Below are positions 55,036 to 63,484 of a stretch of DNA of 64,000 nt, piece by piece. The stretch spans positions 1 to 64,000 of the forward strand of contig NZ_QQGD01000005.1 in the NCBI RefSeq assembly GCF_003490935.1, in the 5' to 3' direction. Each line of letters opens with the position of its first letter. Within the stretch, counting starts at the first letter, position 1. Position numbers and translations under genes: made by a program. This stretch comes from Haemophilus haemolyticus_M (GTDB lineage: Bacteria; Pseudomonadota; Gammaproteobacteria; Enterobacterales; Pasteurellaceae). The notes below the pieces were generated by a model, which saw only the letters and a list, made by a program, of their open reading frames with translations, did no database searches and was not told the origin of the DNA.

Positions 55036-55070
55036 AAACAAAAACCATCCAAATTGATTTTGGATGGTTT
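55036..55070 (-). terminator. Terminator after crp
   Basis: AAACCATCCAAA and TTTGGATGGTTT form a 12-bp stem around a 5-base loop; on the minus strand TTTTTGTTT follows. It isolates crp from the RNA promoter downstream. Confidence 0.88.
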
Positions 55071-55097
55071 CATTTTTGAATAATTTATGATGAAAAA

Positions 55098-55775
55098 TTA
55101 TCTTGCGCCATATACAACGATGGTTTTTCCATGGGCATGAATAAGATTCTGATCCTCTAACATCTTAATAATACGTCCTACAGTTTCTCGTGAACAACCG
55201 ACCATTTGTCCAATTTCTTGACGTGTAATTTTGATTTGCATCCCATCAGGATGTGTCATTGCGTCAGGCTGTTTAGCTAAGTTCATTAGCGTTTGAGCAA
55301 TACGGCCTGCCACATCTAAGAATGCTAAATTACTGACTTGGCGTGAAGTATTTTGTAAACGTCTAGCCAGTTGTGCGGTTAAAAACATTAAGATTTCTGG
55401 GTTTGCTTGAATTAATTGACGATATTTTTTATAAGAAATCTCAGCAATTTCACATGTTGTTTTTGTTTTTACCCAAGCAGATCTTTTTGAACCCTCATCA
55501 AATAATCCAGCCTCACCAAAGAATTGTCCTGCACCCAAATAAGTGAGAATCATCTCTTTACCTTCGTCATCTTTTGCTGACACCATTACAGAGCCTTTAA
55601 TGACATAATAAAGTGTCGTTGCATCTTCACCTGCGTGAATTAAAGTTGATTTAGCGGGATATTTATGTAAATGGCAGTGAGTAAGAAACCAATCTAAAAC
55701 TGGATCTCGTTGAGTTGTATCTTCTTCTTGAGAGGAGGTTACAACTTCATCAATTTCGGTTAATTCATTTGACAT
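55098..55775 (-). CDS. crp: Crp, cyclic AMP receptor protein
   Basis: A 225-residue global regulator. The cAMP pocket has FGEAGLFDEGSKRSAWVKTKT near 85-108, the long dimer helix follows, and the DNA-recognition helix-turn-helix is TRQEIGQMVGCSRETVGRIIK near 184-204. In H. influenzae Crp-cAMP controls sugar use and, with Sxy, competence. The ATG at 55775 overlaps the end of yheU by 16 bases and has AAGGAG upstream. The N-terminus is about 14 residues longer than E. coli Crp. CpdA at 15.2 kb would degrade its ligand. Confidence 0.96.
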   Translation of the reverse strand: MSNELTEIDEVVTSSQEEDTTQRDPVLDWFLTHCHLHKYPAKSTLIHAGEDATTLYYVIKGSVMVSAKDDEGKEMILTYLGAGQFFGEAGLFDEGSKRSAWVKTKTTCEIAEISYKKYRQLIQANPEILMFLTAQLARRLQNTSRQVSNLAFLDVAGRIAQTLMNLAKQPDAMTHPDGMQIKITRQEIGQMVGCSRETVGRIIKMLEDQNLIHAHGKTIVVYGAR

Positions 55776-56011
55776 TCGTGCTCCTTACATTCCTGTTTCA
55801 AAAATTCCGTTTTATTTTTGATGTCAATGGATTCATGCAATTCAGACCATACAATCACCGCAATTCCATTGCGAATTTGAGTCAGTAAAAGTTGTTTTTT
55901 TTGGTTGAGTGAAAGTTCTTCTATACCGTAATCGGTTCCTTCGCGTAAAATTACGCTTTCTACGATATTATCTAATGTTTCTGCTTCTAGTTCTTGCCAA
56001 GGAATAATCAT
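55760..56011 (-). CDS. yheU: YheU family (UPF0270) protein
   Basis: An 83-residue protein beginning MIIPWQELEAETLDNIVESV and continuing ILREGTDYG, a clear YheU match. I place the start at the ATG 56011; the frame extends to a TTG at 56032 directly after slmA, but E. coli YheU begins at the equivalent of MIIPWQ. The function is unknown. It lies between slmA and crp and overlaps crp. Confidence 0.82.
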   Translation of the reverse strand: MIIPWQELEAETLDNIVESVILREGTDYGIEELSLNQKKQLLLTQIRNGIAVIVWSELHESIDIKNKTEFLKQECKEHECQMN

Positions 56012-56032
56012 ATATTTACTCGGTAAAGTCAA

Positions 56033-56689
56033 TTAGGCAAAAAGTGGCTCGATAAAACGCCATTGTTGTTCGAAAGACTGGCTTGCATTCAGACGGAAAT
56101 TAGTACGAACATAGCGCATAAATTGTCCTTCACATAGTGTTACTAAATGCGAAGCAATTATGCGTTCATCCACATTAAAGCCGCGTCCTTCACGCAATTT
56201 TCGCATTTGTAAAATATTGACAAACTGCATTTCAAGACGATTAAAAAATTGTGCGACTCGAACTTGCAATTGCGCATCTTCAAACATTAATGCATGACCT
56301 GTTAGAATTCGAGTTAAGCCAGGATTTTTACGGGCAAAATCTAAGATCGTTTGTAAAATATCGTGAATGCGATTCATTGTTTGGGTTTCGTTACGCATAG
56401 AAGCGGTAATACGGCTTAATAAGGTATTTTCGATGTGCTCGATTAAGGCTTCAAACATTTTTGTTTTGCTTGGAAAGTAACGATATAACGCAGCTTCTGA
56501 TACCCCAACTTCTTTTGCTAAACGAGCCGTTGTCATACGCTCCATGCCTCGTTCGGAATGAAGCATATGTATCAACACAGTAAGCACTTGTTGACGACGT
56601 TCTTTTACCGTTCTTTTTTCAATTTTTGGTGTTTCAATTTTAGGCGCAATCTCTTCCACGCCTGATAAAGATAATTGTTCTTCTACCAT
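56033..56689 (-). CDS. slmA: SlmA, nucleoid occlusion factor
   Basis: A TetR-family protein of 218 residues with a helix-turn-helix MTTARLAKEVGVSEAALYRYF near 57-77, followed by the conserved SKTKMFEALIEHIE. SlmA binds DNA sites across the chromosome and blocks FtsZ ring assembly over the nucleoid. The order coaBC-dut-slmA matches E. coli, with three bases between dut and slmA. Confidence 0.95.
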   Translation of the reverse strand: MVEEQLSLSGVEEIAPKIETPKIEKRTVKERRQQVLTVLIHMLHSERGMERMTTARLAKEVGVSEAALYRYFPSKTKMFEALIEHIENTLLSRITASMRNETQTMNRIHDILQTILDFARKNPGLTRILTGHALMFEDAQLQVRVAQFFNRLEMQFVNILQMRKLREGRGFNVDERIIASHLVTLCEGQFMRYVRTNFRLNASQSFEQQWRFIEPLFA

Positions 56690-56692
56690 AAA

Positions 56693-57148
56693 TTATTGTT
56701 TACCTGAATGACCGAAACCGCCTTCACCACGTTCGGTTTGTTGAAAATCTTCTACAATATTAAATTCAGCTTGTACTACTGGCACGAAAACAAGTTGAGC
56801 AATGCGATCACCGACTTCAATTTTGAATGGCTCATTTCCACGGTTCCACATTGATACCATTAATGGCCCTTGATAATCGGAGTCAATTAATCCTACAAGG
56901 TTTCCTAGCACAATGCCGTGTTTATGACCAAGACCAGAGCGAGGCAAAATCACTGCCGCTAAATTTGGATCTGCAATATAAATTGAAAGGCCCGTCGGAA
57001 TTAATTTGGTTTCACCGGGTTGAATTTCAAAGCTTTCATCGATCAAAGCACGTAAATCAAGACCTGCCGAACCTTCAGTTGCGTAAGTTGGCATAGGAAA
57101 TTCATTTCCAATGCGGGAATCTAAAATTTTTACATCAATTTTTTTCAT
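56693..57148 (-). CDS. dut: Deoxyuridine triphosphatase
   Basis: A trimeric dUTPase of 151 residues that makes dUMP and keeps uracil out of DNA. All five motifs are visible: AGLDLRA, PRSGLG, GNLVGLIDSDYQGPL, GDRIAQLV and the C-terminal RGEGGFGHSG arm. The start ATG follows GGAG. It lies downstream of coaBC, with an uptake signal between them near 57182. Confidence 0.97.
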   Translation of the reverse strand: MKKIDVKILDSRIGNEFPMPTYATEGSAGLDLRALIDESFEIQPGETKLIPTGLSIYIADPNLAAVILPRSGLGHKHGIVLGNLVGLIDSDYQGPLMVSMWNRGNEPFKIEVGDRIAQLVFVPVVQAEFNIVEDFQQTERGEGGFGHSGKQ

Positions 57149-57195
57149 GTCATACTCCGTTTGAAATTCATTTTTAGGTAAAAGTGCGGTTGGAA

Positions 57196-58398
57196 TTATA
57201 AGGTTTTTTGATAGCGTTCTATGATTTCATTAACTAAATCAGCTGCAAGTTCCACTTTCGATTTTAGCGATAATTTTTTATAACCATTTTTCCAGAAAAG
57301 CTGCAAGGCATTTTCATCAGCGTTAAAAACTTGTCCGCCAGATACATCGTTGGCACAAATCATATCAAGATTTTTGCGTTCAAGTTTATCTTTTGCATAA
57401 TCATCAACATTTTGGGTTTCGGCCGCAAATCCAACAGTAAAAGGACGATGTGTTTTTAAATGTCCTACATCTGAGATAATATCGGGATTTTTAATTAACT
57501 TGATTGATATTTCATCCCCTGATTTTTTGATTTTTTGGTCAGCAACTTCAGCTACTCTGTAATCAGCAACGGCCGCACAACCAATAAAAATTTGATTTTT
57601 CACCGCACTTTCAAGAGAGGCTTGCCACATTTCTTGTGCTGAGGTGACATTAATTCTATTTACATTTTTTGGTGTTGTTAAATTCACTGGCCCTGAAATC
57701 AGCGTGACGTTCGCCCCACGTTCGGCAAATGCTTCAGCAATTGCAAATCCCATTTTACCTGAACTATGGTTAGAAATATAACGAACAGGATCGATTGCTT
57801 CACGCGTTGGGCCTGCTGTAATGGCGACATTTAATCCTTGTAGATCTTGTTTTTGAGAGAAAGAGTCAGAAAGTGCGGTAAAAATTTCCTCTGGTTCTGA
57901 CATACGCCCCTTCCCCATATCGCCGCAAGCTTGAAAACCACTATTCGGGCCGATAAGCTCAATCCCTCGAGTTTGAAGAGTCGTTAAATTTTGTTGAGTA
58001 ATGGATTGGTGATACATCTGCTGATTCATTGCTGGCGCAAGAAAAATTGGCGCATTAGTCGCAAGACAAATTGTTGAAAGTAAATCATTCGCCATGCCGA
58101 CAGTAAGACGGGCAATAAAGTCTGCACTAGCTGGCGCAATAATGATGGCATCAGCCCATTTGGCGAGTTCAATATGCCCCATTGCCAGCTCTGCTTGTGG
58201 ATCAAGTAAAGATTGTGCGACAGCATTGCCTGAAATGGCTTGAAACGTTAAAGGCGTAACAAATTCTGCCGCAGCTGGGGTTAATACTACACGTACTTCA
58301 GCTTCTGCTTTGCGTAATAAACGAATCAACTCTATTGTTTTATAGGCAGCAATGCCGCCAGTTATGCCAACTACAATATGCTTTCCGTTTAATTTCAT
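57196..58398 (-). CDS. coaBC: CoaBC (Dfp), phosphopantothenoylcysteine decarboxylase/synthetase
   Basis: A bifunctional coenzyme A enzyme of 400 residues. The N-terminal flavin-dependent CoaC half has GITGGIAAYKTIELIRLLRK and the PAMNQQMY motif; the C-terminal CoaB half has ITAGPTREAIDPVRYISNHSSGKMG and a conserved KKSGDEISIKLIKNPDI stretch. It joins cysteine to phosphopantothenate and decarboxylates the product. It is divergent from radC. Confidence 0.96.
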   Translation of the reverse strand: MKLNGKHIVVGITGGIAAYKTIELIRLLRKAEAEVRVVLTPAAAEFVTPLTFQAISGNAVAQSLLDPQAELAMGHIELAKWADAIIIAPASADFIARLTVGMANDLLSTICLATNAPIFLAPAMNQQMYHQSITQQNLTTLQTRGIELIGPNSGFQACGDMGKGRMSEPEEIFTALSDSFSQKQDLQGLNVAITAGPTREAIDPVRYISNHSSGKMGFAIAEAFAERGANVTLISGPVNLTTPKNVNRINVTSAQEMWQASLESAVKNQIFIGCAAVADYRVAEVADQKIKKSGDEISIKLIKNPDIISDVGHLKTHRPFTVGFAAETQNVDDYAKDKLERKNLDMICANDVSGGQVFNADENALQLFWKNGYKKLSLKSKVELAADLVNEIIERYQKTL

Positions 58399-58473
58399 GT
58401 TTCAACCTTTGTTAGTACTTAGCCACAATTCTGTTATTTTACTTTAATTTTATTGAATGCCCAATGCTATTTT

Positions 58474-58489
58474 TGCGATACATATCGCA
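58474..58489. promoter_or_regulatory. Perfect palindrome between coaBC and radC
   Basis: TGCGATA-CA-TATCGCA, a 16-base dyad in the divergent gap, about 75 bases from each start. It is operator-like in position and symmetry, but I cannot name a regulator. Confidence 0.4.
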
Positions 58490-58561
58490 GACTTTGCATA
58501 AGTTACTCGTAAAATAAGAAAAGAACGGTCAAAATTTTTTCTATTTTGTGTTCAATATTTT

Positions 58562-59227
58562 ATGGAAAACAATGATGATTTAATGCCACGGGAAAAATTG
58601 CTTCAATTTGGTGTAGAAACGCTCGCTGATTATGAATTGCTGGCGATCTTTTTACGAACTGGCATAAAAGGTTGCCCAGTCATTCAGCTTTCGAAAAATG
58701 TCTTATCACACTTTGGTTCCTTGCATGCTTTACTTTCTGCAGATGAAAAAGCCTTCTGTTCCGTAAAAGGCTTAGGCATTACGCAATTTATTCAATTGCA
58801 AGCGATTACGGAAATGACCAAGCGTTATTTCAAGCAAGAGATGTTAAGTACGCCGATTATTAATGATCCTGAAACGGTAAAACTTTTTTTACTCACTGAA
58901 TTGCAACATGAGGAAAGAGAAGTGTTTATGGTTTTATTTTTGGATAATCAACATCGTCTGATTAAAAAAGAGCGGTTATTTTTAGGTACAATTAATGTAT
59001 CAGCTGTTTATCCTCGGGAAATAATTAAAGAGGCGCTTTATTGTAACGCAGCGGCTTTAATTTTGGCGCATAATCATCCTTCGGGTATAACGGAGCCGAG
59101 TTATTCGGATCAGCTTATTACTAAAAAAATTCAGGAGTCTGCAGAACTAATGGAAATCAGAGTGCTTGATCACTTAATTGTCGGAAAAACAGATTGCTAT
59201 TCTTTTGCAGAGAACTTTTTATTATAA
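58562..59227 (+). CDS. radC: RadC family JAB-domain protein
   Basis: A 221-residue protein with an N-terminal helix-hairpin-helix-like region (VKGLGITQFIQLQAI) and a C-terminal JAB/MPN metal site HNHPSGITEPSYSD with its Asp. Once thought to act in repair, its real role is unclear; members of the family are induced in competence in H. influenzae and other bacteria. It is about the usual length. It lies upstream of rpmB, as in E. coli, with 213 bases between. Confidence 0.92.
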   Translation: MENNDDLMPREKLLQFGVETLADYELLAIFLRTGIKGCPVIQLSKNVLSHFGSLHALLSADEKAFCSVKGLGITQFIQLQAITEMTKRYFKQEMLSTPIINDPETVKLFLLTELQHEEREVFMVLFLDNQHRLIKKERLFLGTINVSAVYPREIIKEALYCNAAALILAHNHPSGITEPSYSDQLITKKIQESAELMEIRVLDHLIVGKTDCYSFAENFLL

Positions 59228-59285
59228 ATTTTTATAATGTTGACCATTTTTTTACCGATTACATTCAGGAAAATCGCATTTACAC

Positions 59286-59314
59286 TTGAGAAATGAAAAC
59301 AAAGCCAGTATAAT
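59286..59314 (+). promoter_or_regulatory. rpmB-rpmG promoter
   Basis: -35 TTGAGA (59286-59291), a 17-base spacer and -10 TATAAT (59309-59314). This gives a leader of about 120 bases before rpmB. Confidence 0.8.
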
Positions 59315-59336
59315 TTGCGACCTTTAATATAGTAAG

Positions 59337-59418
59337 CGGGTCGGATTAGCGCGACCTGACGAGGTAGCAAGCTGGTTTTAACTGGCTTTAAACAATCCGA
59401 ACCGTAAGCTCGAGCTTA
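59337..59418 (+). promoter_or_regulatory. Structured 5' leader of rpmB
   Basis: CGGGTCGGATT (59337-59347) pairs with AATCCGAACCG (59394-59404), 10 of 11 bases. It encloses two small hairpins (ACCT-GACG-AGGT and AGCTGG...CTGGCT) as a three-way junction. The perfect palindrome TAAGCTCGAGCTTA (59405-59418) follows at once, ending 22 bases before the ATG. The form suggests an autoregulatory ribosomal-protein leader; the ligand is unknown. Confidence 0.55.
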
Positions 59419-59440
59419 TATTTAATTATTGGAGATTATT

Positions 59441-59677
59441 ATGTCTAGAGTTTGTCAAGTAACAGGCAAGCGTCCAGCTGTGGGTAATAACCGCTCACAC
59501 GCGATGAATGCGACACGTCGTCGTTTTCTTCCAAACCTTCACACTCACCGTTTCTGGGTTGAAAGTGAAAACCGTTTCGTAACCTTACGTTTAACTGCGA
59601 AAGGTATGCGTATTATTGATAAAAAAGGCATTGATGCAGTATTAGCTGAAATCCGTGCTCGTGGCGAAAAAATCTAA
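59441..59677 (+). CDS. rpmB: 50S ribosomal protein L28
   Basis: A 78-residue basic protein MSRVCQVTGKRPAVGNNRSH followed by NATRRRFLPNLHTHRFW, the standard L28. The start at 59441 follows GGAG at seven bases; the frame extends four codons upstream without support. It is followed by rpmG after 11 bases, a pair cotranscribed in E. coli. Confidence 0.97.
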   Translation: MSRVCQVTGKRPAVGNNRSHAMNATRRRFLPNLHTHRFWVESENRFVTLRLTAKGMRIIDKKGIDAVLAEIRARGEKI

Positions 59678-59688
59678 GGAGCTAAAAA

Positions 59689-59859
59689 ATGGCAGCTAAA
59701 GGCGCTCGTGAGAAAATCCGTTTAGTTTCTACTGCAGAGACCGGTCACTTCTACACAACTGATAAAAATAAACGTAATATGCCTGAAAAAATGGAAATCA
59801 AAAAATTTGATCCAGTAGTGCGTAAACACGTTATCTATAAAGAAGCAAAAATCAAATAA
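59689..59859 (+). CDS. rpmG: 50S ribosomal protein L33
   Basis: A 56-residue protein [20 protein letters not shown] followed by [20 protein letters not shown], the standard L33 of the form without zinc-binding cysteines. AAGGAG precedes the ATG. It is cotranscribed with rpmB and ends in a terminator ahead of mutM. Confidence 0.97.
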
Positions 59860-59875
59860 TTTTGCTTATTTAGAA

Positions 59876-59903
59876 AAAGCCCGACATTGTTCGGGTTTTT
59901 TTG
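59876..59903 (+). terminator. Terminator after rpmG
   Basis: AAAGCCCGA pairs with TCGGGTTTT (one G-U) around CATTGT, followed by TTTT. Confidence 0.85.
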
Positions 59904-59930
59904 TATCCCAGATTTATTAAGGAACAAATC

Positions 59931-60746
59931 ATGCCGGAACTTCCCGAAGTCGAAACTGCACTACGTGGTATTAGCCCTTATCTTAAGAATTTTACGATTG
60001 AGAAAGTTGTCGTGCGCCAGCCTAAATTGCGCTGGGCCGTATCAGAGGAATTGATAACCCTTAAACATGTAAAAATTGTAGATCTCACTCGTCGAGCAAA
60101 ATATTTGATTATTCACACGGAAAAAGGCTATATCATCGGGCATTTGGGCATGTCAGGTTCGGTGCGAATTGTGCCACAGGATAGTGCAATAGATAAACAT
60201 GACCATATTGATATTGTAATGAACAATGGCAAATTATTACGTTATAACGATCCTCGTCGTTTCGGTGCATGGTTGTGGACGGAGAATTTAAATGACTTTC
60301 ATCTTTTCTTAAAGCTAGGGCCTGAACCGCTTTCTGATGAATTTAATGCAGAATATTTATTCAAAAAATCTCGTCAAAAATCGACCGCACTTAAAACTTT
60401 CTTGATGGATAACGCTGTGGTGGTGGGCGTTGGAAATATTTATGCGAATGAAAGTTTGTTTATTTGTGGTATTCATCCACTTAAACTCGCTAAAAATTTG
60501 ACCCGCAATCAATGTATTTCCTTAGTGAACACAATTAAAGATGTATTGACAAAAGCCATTATTCAAGGTGGAACGACACTTAAAGATTTTTTACAGCCAG
60601 ATGGGCGCCCAGGTTATTTTGCACAAGAATTATTAGTATATGGTAATAAAGATAAACCTTGTCCGAAGTGCGGTACAAACATTGAAAGTTTAGTGATAGG
60701 GCAGCGTAATAGTTTCTTTTGCCCGAAATGTCAGAAAATGGGCTAG
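59931..60746 (+). CDS. mutM: MutM (Fpg), formamidopyrimidine-DNA glycosylase
   Basis: A 271-residue 8-oxoguanine glycosylase/AP lyase. Pro1 and Glu2 of the mature PELPEVET terminus are catalytic, a helix-two-turn-helix lies in VVVGVGNIYANE, and the C-terminal zinc finger is CPKCG...CPKCQ. The start at 59931 is fixed by the catalytic N-terminus; GGAAC lies upstream. The final exon-like zinc-finger codons include an uptake signal (near 60665), and another lies near 60383. Confidence 0.97.
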   Translation: MPELPEVETALRGISPYLKNFTIEKVVVRQPKLRWAVSEELITLKHVKIVDLTRRAKYLIIHTEKGYIIGHLGMSGSVRIVPQDSAIDKHDHIDIVMNNGKLLRYNDPRRFGAWLWTENLNDFHLFLKLGPEPLSDEFNAEYLFKKSRQKSTALKTFLMDNAVVVGVGNIYANESLFICGIHPLKLAKNLTRNQCISLVNTIKDVLTKAIIQGGTTLKDFLQPDGRPGYFAQELLVYGNKDKPCPKCGTNIESLVIGQRNSFFCPKCQKMG

Positions 60747-60778
60747 GATGAATAGGTGTTCGATGGAAAAGAGAGATG

Positions 60779-60809
60779 AAAATAGCGGTCAGAAATGACC
60801 GCTATTTTT
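60779..60809. terminator. Bidirectional terminator between mutM and degS
   Basis: AAAATAGCGGTCA and TGACCGCTATTTT form a perfect 13-bp stem around GAAA. It overlaps the degS stop codon and can serve both convergent genes. Confidence 0.9.
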
Positions 60810-61830
60810 AATTTACTGGAAATTCTTCAATGACAACAGGAAGTTGTAAAATTTTGCCTAATCGTAGAATGGTAACGAGAACTTTTGAATTAGGTTTTGT
60901 ATTTGCGATAATTTGCATCATTTCTCGGGCTGAAATGCCTTCTTGATTATTTAATTTCAAAATGACATCACCTAATTGAATGCCTGCTTTGGCTGCAGGG
61001 CTATTCGGGCTCACTCCAGTGATGACTATGCCTTCTTCACTACTTGAGCTGATGTCACTTTGCACACCAAAATATCCTCGGATAACACGTCCATCTCGTA
61101 TAATTTTCTGTAAAACATCATTTGCAATATCCATTGGAATCGCAAAATTTAGTCCTTCTGCGATTTCATTGGCAGTTTTGCCAATACTAAGGGTGCTGAT
61201 TCCAACTAATTCACCTGCAGAATTAATTAATGCGCCACCTGAGTTGCCACGGTTAATTGAGGCGTCTGTTTGAATGAAGTTTTGTCTGCCAACAGAATCA
61301 CCTACCGCATTACGTCCCACTGCGCTAATAATACCTTGAGACACGCTTTGCCCTAAGTTGTAGGGATTACCGATTGCTAATACCACATCACCAACGTGAG
61401 CTTGACGATTTGAATTTTGTGGAATGGTTGAAAGATTATTTGCACGAATTTTGAGAACAGCGAGATCGGTGAGATTATCTGAACCAACAAGACTGGCCTC
61501 AAAAATATTTCCATTTTGTAACGCTACTACAATTTGATCCGCATTTTGGATAACGTGTTTATTCGTCAGAATATAGCCATCTTTACTCATAATCACGCCA
61601 GAACCTAAGTTATTCACTTGTAGCTGATCATTATCATTAATGCTGGCGGAAGAAAAAGAGCGGTTATAAACATTTACTACCGCAGGTGAGGCAATACGTA
61701 CAGCATTTTTGAACGATACAATATCGTCTGAAGTGAAGATATTGCTGTTATTCAGTCTTGGAACCGCAAACAAAATCACGCCCGCAGCAGCCAAGCCCCA
61801 AAGTGCGGAATGGAAAAGTTTTTTAAGCAT
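60808..61830 (-). CDS. degS: DegS, membrane-anchored envelope-stress protease
   Basis: A 340-residue HtrA-family protease with an N-terminal membrane anchor (about 7-24), the catalytic triad in TNKHVI (His), LTDLAVLKI (Asp) and GNSGGALIN (Ser near 195), and one PDZ domain at the C-terminus (GIVITGVSPNSPAAKAGIQLGD). A single PDZ and the anchor make it DegS rather than DegP or DegQ. It senses unfolded porin C-termini and cuts anti-sigma factor RseA to free sigma-E. It abuts the ribD stop. Confidence 0.94.
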   Translation of the reverse strand: MLKKLFHSALWGLAAAGVILFAVPRLNNSNIFTSDDIVSFKNAVRIASPAVVNVYNRSFSSASINDNDQLQVNNLGSGVIMSKDGYILTNKHVIQNADQIVVALQNGNIFEASLVGSDNLTDLAVLKIRANNLSTIPQNSNRQAHVGDVVLAIGNPYNLGQSVSQGIISAVGRNAVGDSVGRQNFIQTDASINRGNSGGALINSAGELVGISTLSIGKTANEIAEGLNFAIPMDIANDVLQKIIRDGRVIRGYFGVQSDISSSSEEGIVITGVSPNSPAAKAGIQLGDVILKLNNQEGISAREMMQIIANTKPNSKVLVTILRLGKILQLPVVIEEFPVN

Positions 61831-62949
61831 TTAGATTCCTTTCGGTGTGTAAGTTAATTTTATATCGTCACCGATTTGTTCTAATTCATTAAGTTGCCAT
61901 AGTGGTGCATCGGCAAGTTGAGTTAAATTCGGTAATTGGCATAGACCACGAGCATTGTCGCCAAGTAATTTGGGTGCAACGTAAATAATCAACTCATCGA
62001 CTAATTTCGCATCAATTAAACTACCGGCTAAATTTGCCCCAGCTTCTACCCAAAGGGTATTTATTTGGCGTCTTCCCAGTTCTCGCATTAATTCTTTTAG
62101 TAAATTTTCTTTTGGAAGAATAATTTGTTCGCAGAAATCAGGAAAGCCTGTTAAATCTCGTGTTTCATGAGAAACTAACCAAACAGGAGAATGCGTTAAA
62201 AAAAGTTTATGAGTCGGCTGAATGCGATGTTGTGAATCTAAAATGACTCGCACAGGCTGGCGAAGATCTTCTTTTTTATATTCTGTTTTAAGATTTTCAG
62301 GAAATTCGTCCCAGCGTACATTAAGGCTTGGATCATCTGCAATTACTGTCGCAGAAGTGGATAAAAGTGCGGATGATTTTGCTCGCATTTTTTGTACGTC
62401 CGAACGAGCATCAGGGCCCGTAATCCATTTACTTTCTCCACTTGCCATTGCTGTTCGTCCATCTAAACTCATCGCGAGTTTGAGTTGAACAAAAGGCATA
62501 CCTTGACGCATTCGTTTTAAAAAGCCTTTATTTATTTTTTCCGCTTGATCGTTCAATAAATTCACCGCACTTTCGATGCCGGCATCAGACAACATTTTCA
62601 AGCCTTTCCCTGCTACTTGGGGATTTGGGTCTTGCATAGCAGCAATGACTTTCACTATACCTGCCTCGATTAATCCTAATGCACAAGGCGGAGTGCGACC
62701 ATAATGAGAGCAGGGCTCTAAGGTGACGTAAGCGGTTGCTCCTTTGGCATTTTCGCCAGCTTGAGCTAAGGCAACACGTTCAGCATGAGGTTGCCCTGCT
62801 TTAAAATGAAAGCCTTCCCCCACAATTTCACCATTTTTTACCAATACGCATCCTACCGATGGGTTAGGTGTGGTGGTATATTGACCTTTGGCGGCTAAAT
62901 CCAAGGCGCGTTGCATAAATTTGCGATCTTGTGCAGAAAATTCGCTCAT
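61831..62949 (-). CDS. ribD: RibD, riboflavin deaminase/reductase
   Basis: A bifunctional 372-residue enzyme for two steps of riboflavin synthesis. The N-terminal zinc deaminase has HAERVAL and EPCSHYGRTPPC near 51-87; the C-terminal reductase (about 150-372) has KLAMSLDGRTAMASGESKWI and WVEAGANLAGSLI. It follows nrdR by two bases. An uptake signal lies inside the gene, near 62565. Confidence 0.96.
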   Translation of the reverse strand: MSEFSAQDRKFMQRALDLAAKGQYTTTPNPSVGCVLVKNGEIVGEGFHFKAGQPHAERVALAQAGENAKGATAYVTLEPCSHYGRTPPCALGLIEAGIVKVIAAMQDPNPQVAGKGLKMLSDAGIESAVNLLNDQAEKINKGFLKRMRQGMPFVQLKLAMSLDGRTAMASGESKWITGPDARSDVQKMRAKSSALLSTSATVIADDPSLNVRWDEFPENLKTEYKKEDLRQPVRVILDSQHRIQPTHKLFLTHSPVWLVSHETRDLTGFPDFCEQIILPKENLLKELMRELGRRQINTLWVEAGANLAGSLIDAKLVDELIIYVAPKLLGDNARGLCQLPNLTQLADAPLWQLNELEQIGDDIKLTYTPKGI

Positions 62950-62951
62950 GG

Positions 62952-63401
62952 TTAATCCTTTAAGCTCTCAATTTCTTTGGTGAATTGATTAATATTATCG
63001 AAACTCAAATAGACCGATGCAAAACGAATATAAGCCACTTTATCGAGTTTTTTTAACTCATTCATTGCGAGTTTTCCCACCAGTTTACTTGGTACTTCAC
63101 GTTCACCCGTCGCGCGTAATTGAAAAATTATATGGTTAATTGCTTGTTCAACATCGTCCGCACTTACAGGGCGTTTTTCTAACGCATGCTGAATACCACT
63201 GCGTAATTTATCTTCATTGAACGGTTCTCGAGTGCCGTCAGTTTTAATAATTTTTGGTACGATTAATTCGGCTGTTTCAAAGGTGGTAAAACGCTCATGA
63301 CAATGACCGCACTCACGACGGCGACGAACTTGATAGCCATCCGATACCAAACGGCTATCAATTACCTTGGTTTCTTCTGTAAAACAAAATGGACAGCGCA
63401 T
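62952..63401 (-). CDS. nrdR: NrdR, ribonucleotide reductase repressor
   Basis: A 149-residue regulator with an N-terminal zinc ribbon (MRCPFCFTEETKVIDSR then RRRRECGHCHERFTT) and an ATP-cone domain (about 49-139: PKIIKTDGTREPFNEDKLRSGI). It represses nrd operons when dATP is high. I start at ATG 63401, eight bases after GGAG; the in-frame TTG two codons earlier is too close to that site. The nrdR-ribD pairing matches E. coli. Confidence 0.95.
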   Translation of the reverse strand: MRCPFCFTEETKVIDSRLVSDGYQVRRRRECGHCHERFTTFETAELIVPKIIKTDGTREPFNEDKLRSGIQHALEKRPVSADDVEQAINHIIFQLRATGEREVPSKLVGKLAMNELKKLDKVAYIRFASVYLSFDNINQFTKEIESLKD

Positions 63402-63484
63402 AGACAATTCTCCGTAAAAAGGGCCGTTATCTTAGCAAAAAATCGGTTCTTTGACGATTAGCTTTATGCTTTTCTTGTCTTCTT

